Numbered from the stretch's first letter, positions 52,214 to 63,852 are shown. The stretch: 64,000 bases of DNA from Aquimarina sp. U1-2 (GCF_017897595.1 NZ_JAGKIK010000016.1:29385-93384); one strand, 5' to 3'. The notes: a model not told the origin generated them from the letters alone. Numbers and translations are program-made.

Positions 52214-52663
52214 GATATTTCTTACTGTGCTGTAAAAATAAAGATTAATACATTCACATTAAAAATGTGTTATTAAACTTTTTTTTAGCAATAATTTTTA
52301 ACTTAATGGATTATGCAGAGAGTATCATAAGATCTAATCTTCGATATGATAACTGAAGCGAGTTTGGCACAGGCCTATATCAGGTTCTCCTTATGCCTTA
52401 GTTGTTTATGAGTAGAAAATATGCTAAAATAATTCCATAAGGATGCTAAGTAGTACATTACTAAATAGTACAGATATTCAAATTAATTTGTTATCTTGTT
52501 ATGAGAAATTGGAAAAACTTCATAAGTACTACCCTTTTTATTCCATTTCAGGAAAACAAAGAATAAGAGATTGTATAGGTTAAGTTGAGTCAACTTGATC
52601 TTAGTTTAATTGGATGACGATTTGTTACCTATGTTAGCAAAACCATTGTAAAAATTAAATTTA
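52214..52663. promoter_or_regulatory. Divergent intergenic region between mnmE and the secreted protease
   Basis: 450 bp with no gene. It contains a small hairpin (CACATT-AAA-AATGTG, 52255-52269) about 40 bp upstream of mnmE. Promoters for both genes must lie here, but no convincing consensus was recognised. Confidence 0.4.
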
Positions 52664-55141
52664 ATGTCTAACCAATACAAACTAATTCTTATTCGTATGA
52701 ATTTACACAACACAAATCAATTACAATGCAAAGACAGGTATTTTTTATCAAAAGTAGGAATACTCATCTGTATGACCTTCTTAATTTTACCTCTTGCAAA
52801 TTGGGCTCAAACCGATCCCTTACCTGCTAGGTATAAATCAGTAGAAATGTCTTTAAACGCTAATACGAGCCAAAGTAAAAGTACTGAAGAAATTATTACT
52901 AGAACTATAATAGAACCCGGGGCTACCTGGTTACGATTATTTTTTGAAGATGTTGATCTGGGGAGGTATAGTACGCTTACTATTACTTCAGAACTTGACG
53001 GTGCGTCTCAAACCTTTACTGCTTCAACTATCAAAAACTGGCAAAATACCAGTGCCTACTTTAATGGGGAGAAGGTAACTTTAAAACTTGTGGTAGCTAG
53101 CGGAGAAAATTCTATCCGTTTAAATATTAAAGAACTGGGCATTGGTATTAAAACCCCAGTTTTAAAGTCTCAATGTGGCTCTAATGACGATAGAGTCGAT
53201 GCTACCGACGATGCTATAGGTCGAATAGTTCCTATTGGATGTACAGGATGGATTATTACTAATGGTAAGCTAGTAACAGCTGGTCATTGTGTGGGGAGTA
53301 GAGCTCAAATCATCGAGTTTAACGTACCCAAGTCTAATCCTGATCGAACTATTGTGCACCCTGGTCCCGAGGATCAATATCCAATAGGTAATTTTGTGTC
53401 TCCATATCCAAATAGTCCAAGTCAGGCTAATGATTGGGCTGTTTTTGAAGCTGGTGCTAATACACAAACAGGGTTAACACCAATACAGGCGCAAGGTAAA
53501 TCCTTCAATGTAGTACAAAGTGAACCAGGTTCTACCATCACAATCACAGGTTTTGGTACAGATACGGGTGTTGATAATCAAACTCAGCAAACTCATACTG
53601 GGCCGCTATCTTCTGTAAATAATACATTTGTTCGTTATAGAACAGATACCACAGGAGGCAACTCTGGAAGTCCAATAATAGATGCTGCCACGGGTAATGC
53701 CGTTGGAGTACATGCGTATGGTGGTTGTTCTGGATCGGGAGGTTCTAATTTTGGTGAAAGAGCTACCATTCCCGCCTTTTGGGAGGCTATGGAGCTTGGC
53801 GGAGGATCGGGACCTGAACCTGAAGAATGTATAGGCGAGGTGTCTTCTTTTCCTTATAATGAAAGTTTTGAAGGGTCTCTAGGGGCCTGGAAACAATCTG
53901 CTATAGATGATATAAATTGGACAATAAACTCTGGCGGAACACCATCGAGCGGTACCGGACCCAATAGTGCTTCAGATGGTAGTTCATATGTATATGTAGA
54001 AGCTTCAGGGAATAGATCTGGATATCCCAATAAAAAAGCGATCCTTAATTCACCATGTTTGAATTTTTCTAGTTTAACAGCACCAAGTCTTACTTTTCAA
54101 TATCATATGCTAGGAAGTGCTATTAATAGTTTGAATGTTGAAGTCAGAACAAATAATGACGGAAACTGGACTAGCGTATTTAACAAAACCGGAGAACAAG
54201 GTGATACTTGGAATGTAGCAGACGTAAATCTTTCTTCTTACGCCAACGAATCTAATGTGCAATTACGCTTTAGCGTAGTCACTGGTTCAGGTTCAAGTGG
54301 ATGGCAGAGTGATGTTGCAATTGATGCTGTTCGTATACAAAATGGAACCTCAGACCCCGACCCTACGTGTAATGCTATTAATTTTAATGATTACGCTCTC
54401 AATTCTTTTAGTAATCAAGATACTGCAGGAAACAATTCATCTATAGGTAATCAAGGAAAATCTATTACGTTATCCAATAATACTTGGAAGTATATTGCAC
54501 TTAATTATAACGTAACTACCAATACGGTTATCGAATTTGACTTCAGTAGTTCTTCGGAAGGAGAGATTCATGGTATTGGATTTGAAGAAGACAATTCCCT
54601 AACGGCTACAAGATATTTCAAAGTTCATGGGACCCAGGATTATGGTTTAACTAATTATGATAACTATGCAGGTGGCACCGTAACGTATATTATTCCGGTA
54701 GGTACTATTTATACGGGAGCTATGGATCGATTGCTATTTATAAACGATAATGATGCAGGCTCTGGAAACAATTCTACATTCTCAAATGTTAAAATTTATG
54801 AAGGAACATGTGGAGAACAAACTATTCTCGCAGAACGTAGTATGGAAAGAGAGGCAATACTACCAAGAGTAGGTACAGAGAACGAGCTAGATGTGTTCGA
54901 CTTAAAGATAGCTCCTAATCCGGCAAAAGATTCTTTCTCTATACATCTTAATACTGCATTAAAAAATGATGTTAACGCTAGTGTGTATACGATTCTAGGT
55001 AGAAAAACAGCACAAGTTATGCTTTCTTCGGGGGTAAACACAATAGTCCCTAATGATATAGGGCTCAATGCGGGAATCTACTTGGTAAGGATAGAACATA
55101 AGGGAACGGTACTAAGTACTCAAAAATTAATCATTAACTAA
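52664..55141 (+). CDS. Secreted trypsin-like serine protease with type IX sorting domain
   Basis: 825 residues. The ATG at 52697 (MNLHNTNQ) may be the true start, ahead of a hydrophobic signal segment ending at LANWAQ. The protease domain has a trypsin-like triad: His208 in VTAGHCVGS, Asp257 in ANDWAVFEAG, Ser334 in TGGNSGSPI. Two beta-sandwich, carbohydrate- or MAM-like domains follow (about 395-560 and 575-725). The last 80 residues are a Por/T9SS type A sorting domain (LKIAPNPAKDSFSIHL, then GIYLVRIEHKGTVLSTQKLIIN). So it is exported by Sec then T9SS to the surface or medium. Confidence 0.92.
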   Translation: MSNQYKLILIRMNLHNTNQLQCKDRYFLSKVGILICMTFLILPLANWAQTDPLPARYKSVEMSLNANTSQSKSTEEIITRTIIEPGATWLRLFFEDVDLGRYSTLTITSELDGASQTFTASTIKNWQNTSAYFNGEKVTLKLVVASGENSIRLNIKELGIGIKTPVLKSQCGSNDDRVDATDDAIGRIVPIGCTGWIITNGKLVTAGHCVGSRAQIIEFNVPKSNPDRTIVHPGPEDQYPIGNFVSPYPNSPSQANDWAVFEAGANTQTGLTPIQAQGKSFNVVQSEPGSTITITGFGTDTGVDNQTQQTHTGPLSSVNNTFVRYRTDTTGGNSGSPIIDAATGNAVGVHAYGGCSGSGGSNFGERATIPAFWEAMELGGGSGPEPEECIGEVSSFPYNESFEGSLGAWKQSAIDDINWTINSGGTPSSGTGPNSASDGSSYVYVEASGNRSGYPNKKAILNSPCLNFSSLTAPSLTFQYHMLGSAINSLNVEVRTNNDGNWTSVFNKTGEQGDTWNVADVNLSSYANESNVQLRFSVVTGSGSSGWQSDVAIDAVRIQNGTSDPDPTCNAINFNDYALNSFSNQDTAGNNSSIGNQGKSITLSNNTWKYIALNYNVTTNTVIEFDFSSSSEGEIHGIGFEEDNSLTATRYFKVHGTQDYGLTNYDNYAGGTVTYIIPVGTIYTGAMDRLLFINDNDAGSGNNSTFSNVKIYEGTCGEQTILAERSMEREAILPRVGTENELDVFDLKIAPNPAKDSFSIHLNTALKNDVNASVYTILGRKTAQVMLSSGVNTIVPNDIGLNAGIYLVRIEHKGTVLSTQKLIIN

Positions 55142-55175
55142 ATTTTATTGGGACATTAAATTTAAAGCAGTTTAT

Positions 55176-55242
55176 AAAGAAGCTGTTTGAAAAGTTTTTC
55201 GAAGATAGTTTGGGATGTAACTTTTTGAACAGCTTCTTTTTA
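55176..55242. terminator. Long hairpin terminator after the protease gene
   Basis: Arms of about 20 bp (AAAGAAGCTGTTTGAAAAGT against ACTTTTTGAACAGCTTCTTT) around a 23-nt loop, followed by a T-rich tail on the plus strand. It probably serves both the plus-strand protease gene and the minus-strand amt gene. Confidence 0.8.
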
Positions 55243-55332
55243 TATTCATTTTGGTAGTAGATAGTTATAATAAGAAATAGGGAGATAATAACAATACACC
55301 TCCCCATTCAATGGTCAAACACTATTCAAGTC

Positions 55333-56583
55333 TTAGTGTTGGTTAAGTCTAAAATCAGGGTAAGCATCCATACCGTGTTCATGATTATCAAGTCCATCAA
55401 TTTCTTCTTTTTCAGAAACTCGAATTCCGACGGTTTTCTTGAGGGTGTATATAATAATAAAGGAAGTAGTAAGGCAAAATCCTCCCACAATCAACACGCT
55501 AATCCCCTGAACTAAAAATTGATCAAATCCGGCTTTTGCACCAAAGATACCCACTGCTAAGGTTCCCCATATTCCACATATTAAGTGCACAGCTATAGCA
55601 CCAACGGGATCATCTAGTTTTAATTCGTCTATAAGGGCGACACCAAACACAATAATGAGGCCTGCAAATAGACCTATCATTACTGCTTCGTTAGGTGACA
55701 TTAAGTCTGCTCCTGCGGTAATACCTACCAAGCCTCCTAAAATTCCATTTAAAAACATGGTTAGATCATAGTTTTTGTACAGTACAGTAGACAATATAAA
55801 TGCACCTACTCCACCTGCTGCTGCTGCTAGACAAGTGGTTACAAGTACAAGAGATGTTCCTGCCGGATCTGCAGACAGTACAGATCCACCGTTAAATCCA
55901 AACCAACCTAACCATAGGATAAGTACTCCTGCGGCTGCTAGCGGAATATTATGTCCCGGAATAGCTTGTGGTTTACCATCCGGACTAAATTTCCCTATTC
56001 GAGACCCTAGTAATGTTACAGCCACCAAAGCTGCCCATCCACCTACAGAGTGTACCAAAGTTGAACCTGCAAAGTCATAAAATCCTTCAGCTTTTCCTAT
56101 AGACAAAGAAGAAAGAAAACCACTTCCCCACTGCCAAGAACCTACTATTGGATATACTAAACCAACATAAACGATGGTAAAAATCATAAATGCACCTAAT
56201 TTTATTCTTTCAGCTACGGCTCCAGATACTATTGTAGCTGCCGTAGCGGCAAACATACCTTGAAATAAGAAATCAGTCCACCAAGTATACCCTCCATCTG
56301 CATATTCGGGAGTCATTCCATTTTCTGGTGCGGCAATACCGAAACCAGCGAATTTCAAAAATCCAAGGTCGCCTTCTTCAAACCCAGGATACATAAGATT
56401 GAACCCACCTAAGTAGTACATTAGAAGTCCTACACAGATGATAAATACATTTTTAAATAATATGTTTATCGTGTTTTTTTGACGAGTTAATCCTATTTCT
56501 AAAAAAGAAAATCCTAAATGCATGAAGAATACAAGTGCAGTACACATCATCATCCATACATTATTTGTAGTTAAAAGTTCCAT
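55333..56583 (-). CDS. amt: Ammonium transporter Amt
   Basis: A 416-residue member of the Amt/MEP/Rh family with eleven predicted membrane helices. Family segments are visible: GAVAERIKLGAFMIFTIVYVGLVYPIVGSW, DFAGSTLVHSVGGWAALV (first pore His) and AIAVHLICGIWGTLAVGIF (second pore His). It lacks a long signal sequence and has a short cytoplasmic tail with a His-rich stretch. Encoded downstream of glnK on the same strand, the usual glnK-amt pair. Confidence 0.96.
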   Translation of the reverse strand: MELLTTNNVWMMMCTALVFFMHLGFSFLEIGLTRQKNTINILFKNVFIICVGLLMYYLGGFNLMYPGFEEGDLGFLKFAGFGIAAPENGMTPEYADGGYTWWTDFLFQGMFAATAATIVSGAVAERIKLGAFMIFTIVYVGLVYPIVGSWQWGSGFLSSLSIGKAEGFYDFAGSTLVHSVGGWAALVAVTLLGSRIGKFSPDGKPQAIPGHNIPLAAAGVLILWLGWFGFNGGSVLSADPAGTSLVLVTTCLAAAAGGVGAFILSTVLYKNYDLTMFLNGILGGLVGITAGADLMSPNEAVMIGLFAGLIIVFGVALIDELKLDDPVGAIAVHLICGIWGTLAVGIFGAKAGFDQFLVQGISVLIVGGFCLTTSFIIIYTLKKTVGIRVSEKEEIDGLDNHEHGMDAYPDFRLNQH

Positions 56584-56645
56584 TGTTTAATTACTGTTAA
56601 ATTAGTTTATATTTCTAGTGAGTTATATAGCTGTGCAATAGAGAA

Positions 56646-56984
56646 TTAGCTCAGTGTTTCTTTCCCTTTTTCCCCTGTACGTATGCGGTAAGCTTCTTTA
56701 ATGTCAGATACAAATATTTTTCCATCTCCTACTTCGCCTGTCTTCCCGGCTTCTAGGATAGCAGCTATAGCAACTTCTTCAAAATCATCGTTAACAACAA
56801 TAGAAAGATATCGTCTTTGAATGTCTGTTGTACTATAAGAAATACCACGGTAAACACTACCTTTTTGTTCGTGCCCTACACCGGTTACATCCCAATAAGA
56901 GAAAAACATAACTCCTTTGTCATGTAGTGCTTCTTTTACAGCTCGGTATTTTGACCTTCTGATTACGGCTTCTATTTTTTTCAT
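56646..56984 (-). CDS. glnK: Nitrogen regulatory protein P-II (GlnK)
   Basis: A 112-residue P-II protein. The T-loop (GVGHEQKGSVYRGISYSTTDIQRRYLSIVV) is longer and less canonical than in E. coli and has a Tyr that could be uridylylated. The B-loop and C-loop are VGDGKIFVSDIKEAYRIRTGEKG. It blocks the adjacent Amt when nitrogen is replete. It lies 62 bp before amt and diverges from gltB across a 448-bp region. Confidence 0.93.
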   Translation of the reverse strand: MKKIEAVIRRSKYRAVKEALHDKGVMFFSYWDVTGVGHEQKGSVYRGISYSTTDIQRRYLSIVVNDDFEEVAIAAILEAGKTGEVGDGKIFVSDIKEAYRIRTGEKGKETLS

Positions 56985-57060
56985 AAAGAATAAAAGTTAA
57001 AATTAATGTTAAATTTTGATCAAAAATATGTGAAATTATATTTTACTTCCAAATTTTATA

Positions 57061-57122
57061 GGGTAATCACGTAATTTTTATCAATTTTAGATATTTAACC
57101 CTCAAAAAATTAGGGGTAATCA
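57061..57122. promoter_or_regulatory. GGGTAATCA direct repeats in the glnK-gltB divergent region
   Basis: GGGTAATCA occurs at 57061 and 57114, 53 bp apart (five helical turns), with an inverted AACCCT at 57098. They lie 80-140 bp upstream of glnK. The spacing suggests cooperative binding by one regulator, which is unknown. The remaining 300 bp of this divergent region to the gltB start show no other recognised feature. Confidence 0.4.
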
Positions 57123-57432
57123 ATTTTTAGTAATAAAACTGTTTATATGATATCTTTAAAAATGCCAATTTTTCAACGAAATCGTTGTAGTGGTTATTTA
57201 TCAATAATTATTAATGGCGAATCCTAATGATTTCACATTAAGAACCTCCCAATTAGTTATAAAAGCGCATTAGTAGATTCGTAATTAAAGGTTGTTATTT
57301 TGTGATTTTCTTATTGATATATCCCTTTTTTTGATGAGCTCAGAAAAGTGATTACTAATGTTTCGCTTTATTTTATTCTTCCTTAATGATTTGTTAATTT
57401 TCTAGTCTTGAACACGTTTAAGTCAGAAAAAT

Positions 57433-60400
57433 ATGATGGAGAAACAGGGAATGTATTTACCAGAATTCGAGCATGATGCATGCGGTGCCGGATTTATATG
57501 TAGTCTAGAAGGGAAAAAATCGAATGATATCATTCATAAAGCACTCGAAATTTTAGAAAAGCTAGAACATAGAGGTGCAGTAAGTGCAGATGGAAAAACG
57601 GGAGATGGTGCTGGGATATTAATTGACATTCCGCATGATTTTTTTGTAAAACATTGCGATTTTGAAGTTCCGTCAGCAGGATCATATGCTGTGAGTAATG
57701 TTTTCTTACCTAAAAAAGAGAATCAAAGACAGTTTTGTATTAAAACTTTTGAAAAAAATATTGCAGATCAGGGTTTAGCTCTTTTAGGATGGCGAGATGT
57801 TCCCGTAGATCATATTCATCTTGGTGAAATTGCAGTAACTACAGAACCTTATATTAAACAAATATTTGTAGGTAAAGCGAATCCGGATCAAAGCTATTTC
57901 GATTTTAATCTCAAATTGTTTATTGCCAGAAAGGTAACTGAGCATGCCATATACAATTCTAAACTTTCTGAAAATAGATTTTTCTATGTGCCTAGTTTAT
58001 CTACCAAAACCCTGATTTTTAAAGGGCTTTTAATGCCAGAAGATATTAAATTGTACTATACAGATTTGATGGATCCTATGGTTGTTACCAAATTAGCGCT
58101 TGTACATCAACGCTTTTCTACCAATACTTTTCCTACTTGGGATCTGGCTCAACCGTTTCGATATATGTGTCATAATGGTGAAATCAATACGTTGAGAGGA
58201 AATGTTACTCGTATGCGTTCAAGAGAAGAATTATTAGAAAGCGATTGGTTTGGAGATGATATAAAAAATATTCTTCCTGTAGTACTAAAAGGAAAATCAG
58301 ACTCAGCCTCTATGGATATGGTGGTTGAGTTATTAGTAATGACAGGACGATCATTACCCGAGGTTATGATGATGATGGTTCCCGAAGCTTGGGAAAAAAA
58401 TCCTGAAATGTCTGATGCCAAAAAAGCATTCTACGAGTTTAACTCTTGTGCCATAGAGCCGTGGGATGGCCCGGCTTCTATTCCTTTTACAGATGGCAAT
58501 TATATAGGGGCTGTATTAGATAGAAATGGTTTGCGACCTTCTCGATACACAGTAACCAAAGATGGCTACGTTATCATGTCTTCAGAAACCGGAGTTGTTG
58601 ATATTGCTCCTGAAAACGTGGCGTATCACGGCAGATTAGAACCGGGCAAAATGTTTCTCGTAAATATGCAAGAGGGGCGAATCGTAAATGATGAAGAAAT
58701 TAAGGAGGAGATTGCCTCAAAGCATCCCTATAGAAAATGGTTACAAGAGCATATGGTGCATTTAAGAGATATTCCATATAACGATTGCCCCTTATTTTTA
58801 GGCGAAGAAACAGTGGCAATGCGCAAAGAAGTATTTGGATATACCCAAGAAGATATCGATACAATTATTTCACCAATGGGACAATTGGGAAAAGAGCCCA
58901 TTGGCTCTATGGGGTCTGACACCCCGATAGCGATTCTTTCAGAACGCCCACAGTTGATCTATAATTACTTCAAACAATTGTTTGCTCAAGTAACCAACCC
59001 TCCGTTAGATGGTATTAGAGAAGAGTTGATCTGTGATATTAGTTTAACATTAGGATCAGATTATAATATATTCGATGTTCACCCTAAACATTGTAATAAA
59101 TTAAAAATTCAAAATCCGGTAATTTCTAAAGAAGATTTAGACAAGATCAAAACGTATGCCGATAAGGGATTCAAATCGACTTCGGTATCTATGTTGTACA
59201 ACGTTAATCGGGGATTAAATGGTTTAGAAGATGCTTTAGAAAAACTGCTAAAAGATGCTTTTAAGGCAATTGAGCAAGGTACAAACATCGTCATTCTTTC
59301 TGATAGAAATGTTAGCAAGCATAGGGCTCCTATTCCGGCATTACTCGCATGCTCTTATGTGAATAGTGGGTTGCAAAAACTTGGAAAGCGTTCTAATGTG
59401 AGTATCATTATTGAGTCGGCAGAACCTCGAGAAGTACATCATTTTGCGTTATTATTTGGTTACGGAGCGAGTGCTATTAATCCGTATATGGTTAATGAAA
59501 TCATTGCAGAACAAATAGAAGATGATAATATTACTGATCTTACTGTCGAAGAAGCGATTTATAATTACAATAAGGCTGTAGGTAAAGGCGTGCTCAAAGT
59601 GATGAATAAGATAGGAATATCAACATTAAATTCTTACAGAAGTTCACAACTATTCGAGTGCATCGGTATTAATACCCAGGTGGTAGAGCGGTATTTTCCT
59701 CATACGGCTACTCGTATTCAAGGGATTGGACTTTACGAAATAGAAAAAGAAATATCAAAACGACATAAAAAAGCATATGTAGAAAGAGCAGTTGACGCAA
59801 GTTTGGATCTTGAAATTGGCGGACAGTATAGATGGCGACGAAATGGAGAAAAGCATCAGTTTCACCCTTTAACGGTAGCTAAACTTCAAAAATCTGTACG
59901 AGATAACGATCCTAAGACTTATAAAGAATATGCTTCATTAATTAATGAACAATCTAAAGCATTAATGACCATTCGAGGATTATTAGAGTTTTCAAACTAT
60001 GATCCTATTCCGCTGGATGAGGTAGAACCATGGACAGAAATAGTAAAACGGTTTAAAACGGGTGCGATGTCTTATGGGTCTATAAGTAAAGAAGCTCATG
60101 AAAATTTAGCCATTGCCATGAACCGAATAGGGGGGAAGAGCAATTCTGGGGAAGGAGGAGAAAACCCTCTTAGATTTTACAAGGATGTGAATGGTGACTG
60201 GAAAAACAGCGCTATTAAACAAGTAGCTTCAGGAAGATTTGGGGTGTCTTCAAATTATTTGACCAATGCAGCAGAAATTCAGATAAAAATGGCTCAGGGT
60301 GCCAAACCTGGAGAAGGAGGTCAACTCCCTGGACCCAAAGTGAATCCTGAAATCGCAAAAACGCGAAACTCCACACCTTACGTTGGTCTGATTTCTCCTC

Positions 60401-61932
60401 CACCACATCACGATATCTATTCTATCGAAGATTTATCGCAATTAATTTATGATTTAAAATCAGCAAATAGAGATGCGCGTATCAATGTAAAGTTGGTTTC
60501 TGAAGTTGGAGTAGGTACAGTAGCTGCGGGAGTTGCCAAAGCTAAAGCCGATGTGATTTTAATATCCGGATTTGATGGCGGAACGGGTGCATCTCCTTTA
60601 ACATCATTAAAACATGCAGGATTACCTTGGGAACTCGGTATAGCCGAAGCACAGCAAACCTTGGTGGGGAATAATCTTCGAAATCGAGTAGTAGTTGAAT
60701 GTGACGGCCAATTAAAGACAGGGCGAGATGTTGCTGTAGCCTGTTTATTGGGAGCAGAAGAATTTGGTTTTGCCACAGCGCCATTAGTAGCTTCTGGATG
60801 CATCATGATGCGTGTTTGTCATTTAAACACCTGTCCGGTAGGAATTGCAACTCAAAATCCCGAACTGCGTAAAAAATTTAAAGGAAAGCCCGAGCATGTT
60901 GTAAACTACATGTATTTCGTAGCTCAGGAACTAAGAGAAATTATGGCGCAACTTGGTTTTAGAACAATTAATGAAATGGTAGGGCAAGTACAAAAGCTGG
61001 ATCACAATAAGGCAATCGAGCATTATAAAGCTGCCGGCGTAGATCTCACTCCAATCTTACATAAAATCGAAGTTGCCGAAGGTACGGCGGTTCATCATAC
61101 CACAACCCAGGATCACGGATTAAGTAAGTCTATAGATTTCGAAATTATTGAACAGGCACATCCCGCGTTATTCCGTAAAGAGAAAACAACATTAGATTTT
61201 GATATTAGCAATACAGATAGAGCTGTTGGAGCCATTTTGAGTAACGAAATTTCCAAAATTTATGGGGCTCAAGGGTTGCCAGAGAATACATTAAAGTTAA
61301 ATTTTACGGGAGCTGCAGGGCAAAGCTTTGGGGCTTTTGCTACCAGGGGATTAACAATGGTGGTCAATGGTACTACCAACGATTATTTGGGCAAGGGGCT
61401 TTCTGGAGCCAAATTGATTATTAAAGTTCCTGATGAGGCTACTATAACCCCCGAAGAAAATATCATTACCGGTAATGTAACGTTATACGGTGCGACTGCC
61501 GGAGAAATATATATCAACGGAAAGGCGGGAGAACGTTTTTGCGTACGAAACTCAGGAGCAAAAGCAGTAGTCGAGGGAGTAGGGGATCATGGATGCGAAT
61601 ATATGACTGGTGGTATTGCCGTAATTTTAGGAGAGGTAGGTAGAAACTTTGGAGCAGGTATGTCTGGAGGTATTGCATACATTTATGATAAGAAGCAAAC
61701 TTTTGAAGCACATTGTAATAAAGAAGCATTAAATCTTGATCCTGTTATTGAACAAAAGGATATTGACGAGTTGAAAGGATTAATTGAAAATCATTACAAC
61801 GCAACTCTTAGTCCGTTAGCGCAAAAAATACTAGAAAATTGGGAAAACGAACTTTCAAAATTCGTTAAAGTACTGCCAGAAGAATATAAACAGGCATTAA
61901 AAAGATTAGAAGAAGAACGTGTTGAATTATGA
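57433..61932 (+). CDS. gltB: Glutamate synthase large subunit (GltB)
   Basis: A 1499-residue enzyme. After a short propeptide the class II glutaminase domain starts at Cys17 ([13 protein letters not shown]). The central domain is followed by the FMN-binding synthase domain ([49 protein letters not shown]) and the 3Fe-4S ligands in [15 protein letters not shown]. The C-terminal beta-helix has GXGXG-type repeats ([17 protein letters not shown]). It converts glutamine and 2-oxoglutarate into two glutamates with GltD. The second Met is equally plausible as start. Confidence 0.97.
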   Translation: MMEKQGMYLPEFEHDACGAGFICSLEGKKSNDIIHKALEILEKLEHRGAVSADGKTGDGAGILIDIPHDFFVKHCDFEVPSAGSYAVSNVFLPKKENQRQFCIKTFEKNIADQGLALLGWRDVPVDHIHLGEIAVTTEPYIKQIFVGKANPDQSYFDFNLKLFIARKVTEHAIYNSKLSENRFFYVPSLSTKTLIFKGLLMPEDIKLYYTDLMDPMVVTKLALVHQRFSTNTFPTWDLAQPFRYMCHNGEINTLRGNVTRMRSREELLESDWFGDDIKNILPVVLKGKSDSASMDMVVELLVMTGRSLPEVMMMMVPEAWEKNPEMSDAKKAFYEFNSCAIEPWDGPASIPFTDGNYIGAVLDRNGLRPSRYTVTKDGYVIMSSETGVVDIAPENVAYHGRLEPGKMFLVNMQEGRIVNDEEIKEEIASKHPYRKWLQEHMVHLRDIPYNDCPLFLGEETVAMRKEVFGYTQEDIDTIISPMGQLGKEPIGSMGSDTPIAILSERPQLIYNYFKQLFAQVTNPPLDGIREELICDISLTLGSDYNIFDVHPKHCNKLKIQNPVISKEDLDKIKTYADKGFKSTSVSMLYNVNRGLNGLEDALEKLLKDAFKAIEQGTNIVILSDRNVSKHRAPIPALLACSYVNSGLQKLGKRSNVSIIIESAEPREVHHFALLFGYGASAINPYMVNEIIAEQIEDDNITDLTVEEAIYNYNKAVGKGVLKVMNKIGISTLNSYRSSQLFECIGINTQVVERYFPHTATRIQGIGLYEIEKEISKRHKKAYVERAVDASLDLEIGGQYRWRRNGEKHQFHPLTVAKLQKSVRDNDPKTYKEYASLINEQSKALMTIRGLLEFSNYDPIPLDEVEPWTEIVKRFKTGAMSYGSISKEAHENLAIAMNRIGGKSNSGEGGENPLRFYKDVNGDWKNSAIKQVASGRFGVSSNYLTNAAEIQIKMAQGAKPGEGGQLPGPKVNPEIAKTRNSTPYVGLISPPPHHDIYSIEDLSQLIYDLKSANRDARINVKLVSEVGVGTVAAGVAKAKADVILISGFDGGTGASPLTSLKHAGLPWELGIAEAQQTLVGNNLRNRVVVECDGQLKTGRDVAVACLLGAEEFGFATAPLVASGCIMMRVCHLNTCPVGIATQNPELRKKFKGKPEHVVNYMYFVAQELREIMAQLGFRTINEMVGQVQKLDHNKAIEHYKAAGVDLTPILHKIEVAEGTAVHHTTTQDHGLSKSIDFEIIEQAHPALFRKEKTTLDFDISNTDRAVGAILSNEISKIYGAQGLPENTLKLNFTGAAGQSFGAFATRGLTMVVNGTTNDYLGKGLSGAKLIIKVPDEATITPEENIITGNVTLYGATAGEIYINGKAGERFCVRNSGAKAVVEGVGDHGCEYMTGGIAVILGEVGRNFGAGMSGGIAYIYDKKQTFEAHCNKEALNLDPVIEQKDIDELKGLIENHYNATLSPLAQKILENWENELSKFVKVLPEEYKQALKRLEEERVEL

Positions 61933-61980
61933 ATTATGAATGATGAATTCAGAACAACGAATGAAAAATGTAAAAGTATA

Positions 61981-62085
61981 TCAGTTTTGGGCACCAGGCA
62001 TACAGTAAAAAAGAAAGTATTTAAAGTAGAGGTTACTAATTGAAATATTCCCTCCTTGAGGAGGGTTAGGGAGGTGTTTTTTAAT
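61981..62085. repeat. Tandem intergenic repeat, copy 1, with terminator hairpin
   Basis: A 105-bp unit repeated 171 bp further on with only a few changes. It contains the hairpin CCCTCC-TTGA-GGAGGG followed by TTAGGGAGGTG and a run of T, so it acts as a plausible gltB terminator. Short flanking AATGTAAAA stretches are also repeated. Confidence 0.8.
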
Positions 62086-62151
62086 TCAGAGTTCAGAATT
62101 CAGAATGACGAATGTAAAATGTAAAAGTCAAAATGATAAATGTAAAAGATG

Positions 62152-62256
62152 TCAGTTTTGGGCACCAGGCATATAGTAAAAAAGAAAGTATTTAAAGTAG
62201 AGGTTACTAATTGAAACATTCCCTCCTTGAGGAGGGTTAGGGAGGTGTTTTTTAAT
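62152..62256. repeat. Tandem intergenic repeat, copy 2, with terminator hairpin
   Basis: Near-identical to 61981-62085 (for example TATAG for TACAG and GAAACA for GAAATA). The hairpin CCCTCC-TTGA-GGAGGG and T run are kept. The two copies together fill most of the 456-bp gltB-gltD gap. Similar GGAGGGTTAGGGAGG elements are often repeated in Flavobacteriia genomes, from general knowledge, not checked. Confidence 0.8.
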
Positions 62257-62388
62257 TTAGAATTCAGAATGTAAAATGTAAAAGTAATAAGTAAGCTCCT
62301 TCTTCCTTAGGAAAAAGATTGAAATAAGAGTAAAAATTGCATAAAGAAATTCTCAATACTTTGTACTCAACACTAAACTTAAAACAAC

Positions 62389-63852
62389 ATGGGAAAGATC
62401 ACTGGGTTTTTAGAATTTGAAAGAGAAATAGAATCCTATCAGGCGGTTAAAGATCGAATAAAAGATTATAAAGAATTTACAGTCGAAATGCCTGAGAAAA
62501 AACTTAAAAATCAGGGAGCAAGATGTATGGATTGCGGAATTCCGTTTTGCCATAGTGGTTGTCCGCTGGGTAATTTGATACCCGATTTTAATGATGCCGT
62601 GTATCGAGGTAAATGGGAAAAAGCTGCAGTTATCTTACATGCGACTAATAATTTTCCTGAATTTACAGGTAGGCTTTGTCCAGCACCTTGTGAAGAAGCT
62701 TGTGTGCTGGGTATCAATGAAGATCCTGTCACAATTGAGAATATCGAAAAGAATATCGTAGAGCAAGCATTTAAAAACGGATGGATAAAAGCAATGCCTC
62801 CCAAAGATAGAACCGGAAAAACTGTTGCTGTTATTGGATCTGGTCCAGCCGGTCTAGCCACGGCACAACAATTAAACCGTGCGGGTCATTTGGTTACTGT
62901 TTTTGAACGGGATGAAAAAGTAGGAGGGTTATTGCGGTATGGTATTCCGGATTTTAAGATGGAAAAAAATGTTATCGATCGGCGTGTTTCAGTTTTAGAA
63001 GAAGAAGGAATTATATTCAAAACAGGAGTGCACATTGGTAAAGACATTGAAGCAGATCAAATTAAGGCAGAATTTGATGCCGTAGTGTTATGTACGGGAG
63101 CAACCGTAAAACGTACTTTGCCTGTCAAAGGTTCAGATTTGAAAGGAGTAGTACAAGCCATGGATTTTCTACCACAAAATAATAGAAGAGTTGCCGGCAT
63201 GACGGATTTAGGAGAAGAAATTCTGGCTACCAATAAAGATGTCATAGTAATCGGGGGAGGAGATACGGGATCAGACTGTATTGGTACTTCGGTTCGTCAG
63301 GGAGCAACGTCTGTTACGAATTTTGAAATTATGAATAAGGGAACTACTGATCGGCCTGCTCACCAGCCCTGGCCGTTTTGGCCAATGCGATTGCGCACAA
63401 GTTCATCACACCAAGAGGGAGTAAAGCGTAACTGGAGTATCTCTACCAAAGAGTTTTTGGGAGATAAACAGGGCAATTTAAAAGGTCTAATTACTTCAGA
63501 GGTAGAATGGGTCAAAGAAAATGGTCGTTTTACATTGCAAGAGATTGCCGGTACCGAAAGAGAGTGGAAATGTGAACTAGCATTATTGGCTCTTGGATTT
63601 ACCGGATCAGAACCTACCATAGCCCAACAACTTGGAGTTCAAATGGATAATAGAACCAATATCAAGGCGACCGAAGATACCTATGCAACCAATATAAAAG
63701 GTGTTTTTGCTGCCGGCGATACACGTCGAGGACAATCATTGATCGTCTGGGCCATAGCCGAAGGTAGACAGGCAGCCTATCACGTAGATACCTACTTAAT
63801 GGGAACTTCTAATCTTCCGTTGAAAGGTGACGGGGATTTACCAAGAATTTGA
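62389..63852 (+). CDS. gltD: Glutamate synthase small subunit (GltD)
   Basis: A 487-residue flavoprotein. The N-terminal 4Fe-4S clusters are in RCMDCGIPFCHSGCPLGNLIPD and RLCPAPCEEACVLG. FAD-binding loop VIGSGPAGLATAQQL lies near 145, NADPH loop IGGGDTGSDCIGT near 290, and the final FAD motif AAGDTRRGQSLIVWAI near 445. It transfers electrons from NADPH to GltB. Separated from gltB by the duplicated terminator region. Confidence 0.97.
   Translation: MGKITGFLEFEREIESYQAVKDRIKDYKEFTVEMPEKKLKNQGARCMDCGIPFCHSGCPLGNLIPDFNDAVYRGKWEKAAVILHATNNFPEFTGRLCPAPCEEACVLGINEDPVTIENIEKNIVEQAFKNGWIKAMPPKDRTGKTVAVIGSGPAGLATAQQLNRAGHLVTVFERDEKVGGLLRYGIPDFKMEKNVIDRRVSVLEEEGIIFKTGVHIGKDIEADQIKAEFDAVVLCTGATVKRTLPVKGSDLKGVVQAMDFLPQNNRRVAGMTDLGEEILATNKDVIVIGGGDTGSDCIGTSVRQGATSVTNFEIMNKGTTDRPAHQPWPFWPMRLRTSSSHQEGVKRNWSISTKEFLGDKQGNLKGLITSEVEWVKENGRFTLQEIAGTEREWKCELALLALGFTGSEPTIAQQLGVQMDNRTNIKATEDTYATNIKGVFAAGDTRRGQSLIVWAIAEGRQAAYHVDTYLMGTSNLPLKGDGDLPRI

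Noticed and set aside
60447..60806. 119-codon minus-strand frame
   Set aside because: Shadow of gltB.
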